Shown one piece after another: positions 26,307 through 36,966 of a stretch of 64,000 nt of DNA. The notes under the pieces were generated by a model, which saw nothing but the letters and a program-made list of their open reading frames with translations, was not told the DNA's origin and ran no database searches. Origin of the DNA: Rotaria sp. Silwood1 (taxonomy: Eukaryota > Rotifera > Eurotatoria > Philodinida > Philodinidae); contig CAJNOP010000023.1 in assembly GCA_905250075.1 (NCBI GenBank), positions 766,529 through 830,528 on the forward strand, written 5' to 3'. Position 1 is the first letter of the stretch, and the number at the start of each line of letters is the position of its first letter. The position numbers and the translations under genes are program-made.

Positions 26307-27513
26307 GTAGGTGAAACATAGACATAATTTTCAATTTATTCATTTCAGAACGATTCTCTAAACTCTTTTTTTTTCCTATCTAGGTTAATATCATATATAC
26401 GTTCTAGATGTGAGCATGTTATTTTGTTCCGTTTTTTTTTGTTTGCTTATTTGTACGGTCGTTTTTTTGCGAAAAACTGGGAAATAAAAAAAAATAATAC
26501 TTTCTTAAATTCTTTTATACAATGACGTCATTCACAGTTCAAAGAAATCTTTACGCCTTAAGTCGATGCAGCAAGTTATTATTAACAATCCCCAGAGCGA
26601 ATAGCGTCTATGAAATTTAATGAGTGAAACTATTTTATTTAAAAGTTCGCAAAGGACATTTAGATATATTTATCATAGATGTTGGCCTATTTATATCTGA
26701 ATAGTGCGAATACTAAATATAGTAACTCGTAAATCCCATGTGTGTTTTATGTTTCAGGAAAAAAAGTATAATTGGTGAACTCGATTAAGAACTTTCGAAT
26801 TTTGATGTCATCATATTTTTACTCTGCTTATTATTGAATAGATTATATTAGTAATGATATGATGAATGAAATTATTCAGCGATTTTTATATTTATTAAAA
26901 TGACTATGTATTAGATTAGTAAAAATTTTGTATTTTACTGTTATCTTTTCTCGTGATGTACAATAGAAATTTCAATGTGACCTGTTCTCTAGTCATTAGT
27001 GAACATCATTATCAACTTTGAAAATCTTCATTAGCCTTTTTCATTGATAACCTATAATCTTTTCTTATAGGATCTAAAAGTAGATCTCATATAATTATTG
27101 AAATACTAATCCAAATTGATGTGTCATGAAAATTTTATAAATTTTCCCTGCTCTGTCTCTTTTGTGTCTCATTCATGGTACAAAGCATATTCCCCACTTA
27201 TGTAGGCGTTTTTAGTATATCTTATTCATGTGACATCATGCAGATTATTTTTAGTTCGATATTTCAATAAATTATTCATTATGAATGAATCATATGAAAC
27301 AATTGAATGATAACTTATATTCAAACATGATCACAAAGAAAAACAGCGTGTTACTATGCGATATCGTAATATATCTCGCATTCATATAAATATACTGGAT
27401 TTATTGTTTTAACAATTCGCTTGACTATATCATAATATAAATACAGAATAAAATGAATCAATATTTTTTTGTAATTAAATTTTTATGAAAAATCAAAAAA
27501 AGAAAAAGAAAAC
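26114..27513. other. Intergenic: 3' UTR of Dispatched-like gene, TA microsatellite, CRE octamer
   Basis: Contains a TA-rich run at about 26271-26303, AAATAAA-type poly(A) signals near 26480, and TGACGTCA at 26523-26530. The remainder to 27513 shows no gene. Confidence 0.5.
26523..26530. promoter_or_regulatory. CRE octamer TGACGTCA
   Basis: Perfect palindrome about 400 bp past the Dispatched-like stop and 2 kb upstream of no obvious start. May be chance. Confidence 0.25.
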
Positions 27514-28583
27514 TTATGCTTTTGTTGATGCAACGGCAGTCATCAATTGTTTGATGATGCTCATTAATGCAATAAAATCACGGAATTGAAGTGTACCATC
27601 ATGATTTGAATCAATCATGTCAAACAATGTTTGACCTACATATTTACTAAGAAAACCAAGACCCATCTCTTCAAGCATTATCTGAACATCTTCAACTGTA
27701 ATTTTTCTATCACCATTTTTATCTAATGTTTTCCACTAAATAAAAAATAAACAAGAACAAATATAGATGAATTGAAATAAATAAGATTGAAACTTACAAG
27801 AAAATACATTTGTTTAACATTTCCAAACATTCCAACTTTAGTTTCAACATTAGTAGAAGGTTTGATTTCATTTGAAACATCATAGCCATGTTCAGAGAGT
27901 ACTTTTTCAGCAGCATTCAAATAACTATTTAATCGACCTTTAGAAGTGTTTGCTTTTCCAATTGGTTCATGCATATCTTTAGGTATTAAACTGTGTAACC
28001 ACTCCGCTAAAGACTTTGGTGGTGGTTGTTCACCAAGACTTTTTGACCAATCGTTAAGCCAAGTTCCGAGATTACCAGTTACAACAGTATCATCACTAGA
28101 AGTATTGGTTGCTTTTGATGCAGTATTGTCCGTAGGAGGATGCATACCACTAGGTATCATTCCTTGCATCCAAGTGTTGAGATCTGTTGGTTGTTGTTTT
28201 TGTGATTCTTGTTGTTTAGGTAAAGGTGGTTGAATTGGATCATCTAAACGAGGTCTTAAACCATTAATCCAACCTTGAATATCAGTCGGTAATTGCTCTT
28301 GTTTTTGTTGTTGTTCTTCAGGTATTGTCGATTGAATAGGAGCATCCAAACGAGGTCGTAAACCTTTGATCCAATTATGAATACCCGTTGAGGGAACTAT
28401 TTGATCATCATTATGGGCAATATTTCTATCAGACTGTTCGAATTCTTCCATTAATAATTCTTCTGTTTCTTGATGAAAATGCTTTACATATTCTGGAACA
28501 TCAGAAATACCTGCATTAGCAAGCATACGATTAAGTACACCATTATTAATATCTTGTTGAGTTAGATTTGCTAATTTTTCCAT
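27514..28583 (-). CDS. EF-hand protein with Trp-motif repeats (paralogue A)
   Basis: Two exons, 28583-27798 and 27735-27514; 335 aa. The N-terminal ~40 aa (VLNRMLANAGISDVPEYVKHF) match the neighbouring paralogue. Residues ~65-215 hold five degenerate units around a Trp: IHNWIKGLRPRLD, IQGWINGLRPRLD, LNTWMQGMIPSGM, LGTWLNDWSKSLG and LAEWLHSLIPKDM, separated by Gln/Pro-rich linkers. Exon 2 carries two EF-hands: DKNGDRKITVED, a canonical 12-residue loop, and DSNHDGTLQFRD, which ends in Asp instead of the usual Glu. Calcium binding is inferred. No signal peptide, so probably cytosolic. I do not recognise the Trp-repeat part in any named family. Confidence 0.85.
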
Positions 28584-28711
28584 TTGTTTATTAACAACAC
28601 TATCGTATAAAACAATCGAGGTTGATATATATATACATATATATATGCTCGTGTGTGTATACTCGCCTACTTTATAGAGAAAGATAAGGAGTTGTGCATC
28701 ATCACATTATC

Positions 28712-28719
28712 TGACGTCA
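28712..28719. promoter_or_regulatory. CRE octamer TGACGTCA upstream of EF-hand paralogue A
   Basis: Perfect palindrome 129 bp upstream of the ATG at 28583, a promoter-like position. A TA/CA-rich run lies between (~28622-28660). Confidence 0.45.
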
Positions 28720-28921
28720 TGAAAGAGAAGAAAACGAACATAATATGACAGTCACTTAGTCAGAGTTTCGATGAATCACAATTCTATATTGTCTACGATG
28801 AATGTATTTTATTCATGAGAAAAAAATGCAATAACTACGTATAAAAGTTAAGTATTGTATGATTAAAGATATGATGAATAAAAAGAAAAAATATCAATGT
28901 TTAATTTTTGATCAAGAACAT

Positions 28922-29752
28922 CTATTTCGGTATTCCACCAGATTGGCTGGTTAGTTTATTTAACAGAGTAACCAATGCCATGAGATCAGTAAAGTCAAGT
29001 GAACCATTATGATTTTGATCAACTGCTTGAAATAAAGCTTTAGATAAATCTAAATAAATAAAATAAACTAAAAATTAATTATAATAAATAAAAACATACA
29101 TGGTGAAACAAAGCCAAGTCCCATTTCTTGAAGATAAATTTCTATATCTTCAGCTGTTATTTTTCCATCACCATTTTTATCGAATTGTTTATACAGAGCA
29201 TACATTTTTTGAGCATTTTGATATGTTGAACCTAAATAAATAGTGTTTAAACATCGTAATTTTTTTGTTCAAATCTTTAGTTCTTTCATACTCATATTGT
29301 CGAGAAAACCACCACCACCGCCACCACTCTGGCCCTTATCACCTGAAAACATTTTATATGCTTTCATTGCACCTTGAATCATATCAAGATTATCATTTCC
29401 ACTACTTTCGTCTTCACCATGACCACCACCACCACCACCACTAGTAAACTAAACAGGTGAAAATTATGATTATTTTAATAAAAAGAAAATCTCTTTTTTC
29501 GAATACTTTATTTAAGAGTGAACTTCCCATCGAGAATAGACTTGCTTTTTGAGTTGATACACTACGAATTGATGTATCTTCATCTTCATCTTCATCATTA
29601 CCACTATGATGACGTTGATCGTCAGCTTCACGATTAGCTTCGGTTCGAAATTCTTTAACAAATGAACCAACATCATCAATACCTGCTTCTTCTAACATAT
29701 TATTTAGCATTCCACTTTGAAGTTCTTCAGGACCAAAACGAGATATAGCCAT
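28922..29752 (-). CDS. EF-hand protein with Gly-rich linker (paralogue B)
   Basis: Four exons: 29752-29507, 29448-29292, 29231-29100, 29049-28922; 220 aa. The N-terminus (MLNNMLEEAGIDDVGSFVKEF) parallels paralogue A. An acidic stretch (DEDEDED) and two poly-Gly runs follow in exon 2. Two EF-hands come next: DKNGDGKITAED (canonical loop) and DQNHNGSLDFTD. The Trp repeats of paralogue A are absent. The pair lies head-to-tail on the same strand, 338 bp apart, consistent with tandem duplication followed by divergence of the middle segment. Gly-rich N-termini before EF-hands recall sorcin-type proteins, but only two hands are present. The AG of a T-rich acceptor-like run lies 3 nt before the ATG (29756-29757). 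Confidence 0.85.
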
Positions 29753-32700
29753 TGTCTAAAATTTTAATCTGAAAATAAGAAGAACATGAAATAAGATGTA
29801 TGTATTAATCCAAACAAAAACAACGTACACAAAAGAAAAACAGAACAAGCTAAAAAAAAACATCATGTTTATCTATATGCTGTTTTTTTTATTCTGTATT
29901 TATTTGCCGAAGCACATGATCTGAGTTATTTTTAAAGGTGCGACGTACCTTTTTTTTCTTTTTTGGGCTTTTACGTAGACTAAAGATGAAAATAAAAACA
30001 AAAATCAATAAGTATTCGTATCCTATGGAACCATTTGATATGATGTTATGCATTAGATGTATGTTTATTTGGAAGTTATTATTGAAGGAATGTGTCTGGA
30101 ATGGATTTTATATTCAAAATGATTCATCAGACACATGCTTAAATATCATCCCATACTTAACCAATGATTTTCGATAAAAGAAAGAAAAACAAAACTGCGA
30201 CAGAGCAAAATCATCTCAAACAACGTACAATGGTGAGTAGTCAATAATGATACGCATGTTTCAATTGACTAAGCAAATACTTTCATGTACGAATTTCATG
30301 TATTTCAATGAATGGAGATGATCACATGTTTAATCTCCGTCGCTTGCATAAAAACTTTTCAAATTTGCCATGAAATAATAATCGAATGTCATGTCATTTT
30401 TTTCTCAAACACAAAACTAAAAGAAATGTTGAAGTATAATCAGGCCACGATAGACATCAGGTAGAGAGCATTGATCTCATAGTTTCATTTCTGAATGATT
30501 ATGTAAAAGAATTAGGTGAAATATGTTTCAAAAGAAATAAAATTAAACTGCCATCCTGTAACCAGCAGTAACAGCTATATCGTATTTAATGTTTTAATTT
30601 CGTAGGGATCTCACTAGTAGCTTGTTTACACAACCGTCTATTAAAATTAGATTATTTAAAGAAAAAAAACTTTTTTCAATTCAAGTATTTATTGATATAA
30701 TACTTTTTCAATGTAGAATCCTATACATGTTTTGTCTTTTAATAATAAGAATATATAAACCGAAGATTGAATTATACATTTAATAAAAGTTAACATGTTG
30801 GTTTCTAATTTAATTTTTTAAAAAGAAAATTAAACAAATTATATCTTTTCTTATTTCTATTTACATTGTGAGACCACAAATCGTTGAAAAAATGCTTTTG
30901 TAAATAAGAGGATGATATTATGAGTTCTCTTTAAAAATTTGTTAAAGCATTCTGTAGTATTGTTTTACAAACTTTAAACGAATATCTTGATATGAAACCT
31001 AAGAATTCAGAAGAGAAAAATTCAAACATTTGCATAATGAAAATGTTTCATGATGTTATTTATATTCGAGTGTTGAGAGTAAATCAAAACTACAACACAA
31101 AATATATCGATCTCAAAGGAAACCGAAAACAAACTGGTGTATTGATAGTTGTAGGTTCTGAAAAGGACACAAAATTTGAGCTTAATTTTGATTATTCACA
31201 AAATATATACATGTAAATTTCATATTAATACCACGTTGTAGTTTTATTTCCTCAGCTAAGATTCTATGTTGAAAATTCTCAATCAAAACACATAGTTATA
31301 AATTGACAAGATAAATTTTATGTAAACATACTAATTGATCCTTATTTCTTTCTATTATAATTTGTATCTATAAAACATCTTCAATCAATGATAATTGTCA
31401 CAATACCAAAATACATATATATGTTTATTGAATGGAATAGAGCACATATACATCTATTCAATATCTTTTATGACATAGAGATTATTTTTTTTTCAAATGT
31501 TACTAATCGAAGTACAAAAATATGTAAAGTATTAAAATGATTATTGATACAATTATAGTATCCAAATGGAATAACTTTAACTCAATGGTTCTAAGGTCAA
31601 GAAGAGAAACTACTTCCATTAGCTGCACAAAAACTCTTATCAACAGAATAGATACATTTATGATACAAACAAAAACATTCATATTCATAGTAAAAAAAAA
31701 ATATATATAACTATTCATTTCAACAGAAAGATTTTTTTATGTCTATAAATAAGAAAAATATTTCTAAACAATACGCATTAAATACATATTTTTATACGAA
31801 TTACTTGTTATTATGTATATATTACTATTCGCATTTGCCTTAGAATGCAAATAAGATATTTCAAGAAAAACACAGATATATATATGGGAAGAGTACAAAT
31901 AATACAGATATAATCTCAATTATGTGTCAATGCTCAAGGGTATTTCGTAATTTTTTCAGAACTTTTTAAGAAATTTGAAGTATAATTGCTTTTAGAATCA
32001 GAATTTTCATGCAAAAAGATTATTTCTAAAGTTGTTTATTCTATACGAATTATCCGATACATACCATGTTTTGTTTTGTCAATCTTTTAACTTATGAATC
32101 AATCTTATTGAAATATCTTCGTGGAAAATTCTATTCACTATATACTTGACATACTTCTAAATGATTTAAAAAAATGTATTCGATCTTTACTTAATCCTCT
32201 TAATTCTTACATGAAAATCTTCGACGATGAGACATCATTTATTTTGTTGTCATTGATGAAATTTGATGATTCAGATTACTGAATGATTAGGTGAAAAATG
32301 AGTACACCTACTTGTAGAGTAGCATAAAAATTTGTTTTTCATGCTTCAATGCAGTTTTTAATTTGTAGTAGTAAATGATTCATTGAGATACCTGTTTTGT
32401 ACAAACGTATCATTGGATATTCGATTCTCCTATGAGAAAAAGCTACGTAATAGGTTTACAGGTTTAGTTTTATGTTCAAAACACATACCAAGGAGAACAA
32501 TGTCAATATTTGATATTGAAAAACCGAGAATGGATTGATTATAATAGTGTACTCAGGAGATCGTGGGTAATAGAAGAGTGTCCTATGATCTTAGCAGAGA
32601 TCCATATAATATAATGTCGATGGTTGTAATTGATACGTTTTTCTTTCTTTTTATGGTAGGGTGACATCCGGTCTAGCTGACCCTTAATTGACAACACAAG

Positions 32701-33463
32701 AAAACACTTTTTTTGTTTCAAATATTATTATTAATCTGCTGTAAGAAAAAAAAGTTGTCAACTATTTCGGGAATAGATAAATGGCTATCATCATTGCCAA
32801 AGCAATGCAATAATCCATTCTCATAGTATAGTTGTATAATAAACTTATATCATTCTTTGAAATAGATACTTATAAATAAATAAAAGAAAAACAGAACACA
32901 TAATTATTACAATGACAAATTAGTTTCATATAAGAATATGTTTGTGAAGTGAAGTGCTCGTATTTTTATGCTTCTTCACTATGCATTTTATGGTAAATGT
33001 TTTGCAAAGTTTATAAGAAAAACAATTTCGTTGGCATTGAGACATATATGCAATACTAATTGTGATTAAATTTTAATTATTTAATCTTTTGCTTTGTAAA
33101 TAACATTGTGAAACTTTTGTTTAGTGATGAAAAAAAAAGAATCATGAAAAATACAGATTACAATTAAATGTTTAATAAATTTTTCATAGACTCAAGTGAA
33201 ATCCTACAGCGTACTGGTGTAAACAAAAATGTAACAAAAATTGAATGAAGTACAAAATGAATTTCATAATATAATCAAGGTTTATTTTTGGGTTTCAAAT
33301 AAGAATGTAAAAAAAAAACATCTTATGGATTATATCAAGTGTATAAAAAAAAAGTGATACAATACAGAGAAACTGATAGTACACATTACACAAACATCTA
33401 TTCGAATGATACAATTCAATCAATTTATTCATAGATATATATATAGGATAAAAGAACTTTGTT
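29753..33463. other. Gene-free interval
   Basis: About 3.7 kb of AT-rich sequence. The ORFs present (up to 79 codons) have no family similarity and no supporting splice partners that I can see. Confidence 0.45.
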
Positions 33464-33779
33464 TTATTTTTGTTTCATTTTATGAATTCTTCGATTATCC
33501 TCTACATCCATTACAGATCGTTTTGCCCTAACAGATTGGATTTTATTCATTCTTGGTCGCCATTTTTTTGGACAAGCAAACCTGGCATGAAGTCGTTGAT
33601 TAAAATCATTCGATACCAAATCTAATAAGATATATTTAAAAATTTCAAAAAAAAAAATCAAAATTGTATTACTAACAAGTTCTGCATTCATCTTCTGTTA
33701 ACGTTCCGAGTATTAAATGTCCATCAGTCATCATTACAACCAAGACAATCATAATAATTAGTCGAAAGTGAAACCACAT
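33464..33779 (-). CDS. Small secreted protein, unrecognised family (paralogue 1)
   Basis: Two exons, 33779-33677 (103 nt) and 33621-33464; 86 aa. A hydrophobic signal-like start (MWFHFRLIIMIVLVVMMTDG) is followed by LGTLTEDECRTY, then FNQRLHARFACPKKWR and a basic tail. A paralogue with the same exon 1 length and a phase 1 intron lies at 36545-36882. Only two Cys are conserved, so one disulfide or dimerisation is possible. Function unknown: effector, peptide hormone or antimicrobial roles are all conceivable and none is shown. AATAAA overlaps the stop codon. An acceptor-like TTTAATAG ends 6 nt before the ATG. Confidence 0.75.
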
Positions 33780-35478
33780 TGTTATCTATTAAATACAAAC
33801 ACTATACACTCAATAAATACTACAAAAAGTATCAAAAACTTTACCTGATTCAATGTAATACTTATCGTTGTTAGTCTGTATAATACACTAATTTGAATAG
33901 AGTTAGTGCATTATTTATATTTCATGCTAAACGTGACCGTTAATACATAGTGCAAATGCCATTGCTTTCCACATAGAACTTAAAGAGTATGCCCTATTAA
34001 ACAATGTTCTTATAAAATCCAAAGAACTTGAAAAAAAAATAATTTTTTGATGTGCAACTATTTTCTTACACTTATTCAGTATACTGGCTGGAATGAAACG
34101 TGCAGACATTTGTCTGATAAAACTATGAAAGAAAAATATGATAAGGACACTCCCTTTGTTTATCACATGATTTTATGAATGATCGTTGCTATATGATTAT
34201 GTCAGTAATCATATGGAAGGATCATTTTAGAAAATGATATTGCTCTGTTAGCACCTTTATTTGACTTTTTTCAATTTGTTATTCTATTATTTGTTAAAAG
34301 TATATTTCTTTATTAATATTCATAGGAGCGTTCCGAGTAGGAGATGATTGTTCACAAATTTGAATAATTTTCGTTTCTCCCAACGGAGTGCCAGCGTTTC
34401 ATTGTTTTTTTTTGCTCATCAATTGTCAAAAAACACACGACACTATCACAAACTTCAGTCACCTTTAACAAAAAGCTCTTATTCGGCCACCTGATCCATT
34501 GCCTCGTGATTCAAATCTGGAGGGCTTGTGACATCGTTGCATACTCACAACCGATAAAAAATAATCGTTGGTTAGTCATAAGAGATATATCAAGTATAAT
34601 GAATAGGATTCTATTGCCGAAGTTATTCACAAATATACATAATACTGATGAGAGGAATTCATCTGAAAAGGATTCTATAAATCTGATAATAAAACAAATC
34701 AATCAATACCTTTATTGGAAAATAATTACATTTCAGTTTTGTATTCTTCTTCTTTCATGTGGCATTTAAATTTCAAATAATCAAATCAATAACAACTTAT
34801 TAGAAAAAGTAATACACCATTGTCATCCTATTAATATTATATATATATATAAATATCAAATATTTTCAAAGCTTTTGTTGTTTAATTTTTGATTTATTTA
34901 GTTATTAACGATCATTTCTTAATTAATACGATAACAGCCAGGGGTCAAAGAATCATAATTTCATATACAATTATCGAAAACTAGATATAAGAAGAATGTA
35001 CTGTAAAACCATTCGATTCAAATTTTATGAAAGTTAAGTAAAAAAAGAAAAGAGAAAATACCATTCGAAATAGGAGCATTTATCTCTGGTATGTCACAAT
35101 TATGTGCCTAAAAATCCAAAAATAATATCCAATTAGAAATTAATCTATGTACTGTAGAAAGGTCGAAAAACAAATATCAAAAATTTCAACTAACAAAATT
35201 TTTCTTAATTTTTGGTATAATACTAATATTGTAATATAGATTATACAAATGTCAAGAAATACATTTATAAGACCATTATAATATTATTTATCAAAATTAT
35301 CTATACGACGTTGAATAACAGTAGTTCTGCTCTTGAACTAATCATAAACTATAGAAAATTTGAGATAGAATTTATTAAAAACATAACTCTTTTCAACCTT
35401 TTTTTTCGTTCGGTCTTTCTACAGTTAATTAATTAATCTGAAATCAATTCAAAGTATATATTTCAGCTTATCATTAAT

Positions 35479-36311
35479 AACAGGTGATCAAAAAGTTTTT
35501 TGAAAACTTGCATATTGACTTTTCAACTCGCTAGAAAATATTTTCGACGAGCAAAAAAACTATAATTTTGTGCTCTTGTCGAATATGAACATAAAAATTT
35601 TATCTCAGGCTTAATTCAATAGTACCAAATTAATCTTTAAAAAGCTCAAAAACTTAGTTTGAACGAAGAATATTGCTGCACATTTTTGTGTTTTCACTAT
35701 TGTAATTTGAAATAAAAAGTTGTGTTTTTTATTTATATAGATCATTTTTCCTAAATACGTATTTTTGACAAATAAAGAAGGATTTTATGCTAAGAAGAGC
35801 TCTTGAAAAATTTGCTTGTAGTCTCACTTAAATAAATGCTGTAGCTTAGTTCAATACCGCATTTTGTAGAGGAGTATCTGCTCTACAAAATGACTGACTC
35901 TGAAAGTTTTTAGCATGTCTGAAAAAAGACTTATAGAGTAAACAAAAGTCTGCAAGCTCACCATAAGAAATAATATTTCAGGTATATTAAAAACTCACCC
36001 AATATTTATAAGCTCATATTCAAAATGAATCACAAAATTTTGGTCATAACCTATAGTTTTTGCCTCGTTTGAAATACCTTCAAGCAAGTCAAAATGTACA
36101 AACATGTTCAATAGAAATATCAGCACACAAGTTCCATCCAAATGAATTTTCTTTTAATTTTTAGAAGATTACTTCATCACTCTTGAACAAAAACTTAGAC
36201 AAATCGTTAAAACAAATACAAAATCGTAGCTTTTTAATTCGTCGAAAATACTTTCTAGTGAAACAAAAATGAACAAAAACTTGGTTCAAAAACCTTTTCA
36301 ATGACTTGTTA
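35479..36311. mobile_element. Foldback element, imperfect
   Basis: The left arm (~35479-35580), including CTAGAAAATATTTTCGACGA, matches the reverse complement of the right arm (~36215-36311), which includes CTAGAAAGTATTTTCGACGA. No ORF. Edges approximate. Confidence 0.6.
35860..35892. repeat. Perfect 12-bp hairpin
   Basis: CATTTTGTAGAG (35860-35871) and its exact reverse complement (35881-35892) flank a 9-nt loop. It lies within about 20 bp of the midpoint of the surrounding foldback. Confidence 0.8.
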
Positions 36312-36544
36312 CAATATAAACAATGACCGATATTGTCATTTTAGTGGACTATTATATCAAAATACTATGATACAGTTGTCGAGAACTGCATATAAATTTG
36401 TTAATTAAACAATTGCAAAAAAAATAAATTTTCGAAATAATTCAGTTTTGAATTTCTTTTATTCATAGAATAAAGACTATTCACAATATGAAAATTGTAA
36501 CATTTTAGTAGATACATCTAGATTTTCAATGAAAAATGGAATAA

Positions 36545-36882
36545 TTACAATTTTTTTCTATTTGTATTTGTTATCTTTCTTTGTACAAAAGAACATTTCG
36601 TATCATCACACAATTGTAATTTATGTTTTAATCGCCATTTTTTTGGACAACTGAATATGGCTTGAAGTTTTTTATTAATATTATTCGATGCCAAATCTAA
36701 TCGGTGCAAAAACAAAACAAAACCTTAATTCATATATTAATTATACATATATATATATATACATATATACATGACTTACAAGTTTTGCATTCGTTTTCAG
36801 TTAATGATCCTATGTATTTCACACTATAAACATTTATAATGAAAAAACCAAGAATAATCAAAAGATAAAATCTTAGCAGCAT
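36545..36882 (-). CDS. Small secreted protein, unrecognised family (paralogue 2)
   Basis: Two exons, 36882-36780 (103 nt) and 36696-36545; 84 aa. Signal-like start (MLLRFYLLIILGFFIINVYS), then IGSLTENECKTY, INKKLQAIFSCPKKWR and a longer C-terminal part with two more Cys (LCDDTKCSF) that paralogue 1 lacks. Identical intron position and phase show common descent with the gene at 33464-33779. An acceptor-like CTTTCAG ends 16 nt before the ATG, and a CRE octamer lies 76 bp upstream. Function unknown. Confidence 0.75.
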
Positions 36883-36917
36883 GTTCTTTTTTTAAACTCT
36901 GAAAGATATAATATGAG

Positions 36918-36945
<28 letters not shown>
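36918..36945. repeat. TA microsatellite
   Basis: About 14 TA units just upstream of secreted-protein paralogue 2. Confidence 0.85.
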
Positions 36946-36948
<3 letters not shown>

Positions 36949-36958
36949 TTTTTGCTCA

Positions 36959-36966
36959 TGACGTCA
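36959..36966. promoter_or_regulatory. CRE octamer TGACGTCA upstream of secreted-protein paralogue 2
   Basis: Perfect palindrome 76 bp upstream of the ATG at 36882. Motif-based inference. Confidence 0.45.

Larger units (their letters stand above)
33780..36544. other. Gene-free interval between the two secreted-protein paralogues
   Basis: AT-rich. The only structure seen is a long inverted repeat (35479-36311) with a perfect hairpin near its centre. The short ORFs near 34.0 and 34.5 kb look non-coding. Confidence 0.45.

Noticed and set aside
29938-30177. 79-codon plus ORF upstream of EF-hand paralogue B
   Set aside because: No recognisable domain, and it begins with poly-Phe from a T run.
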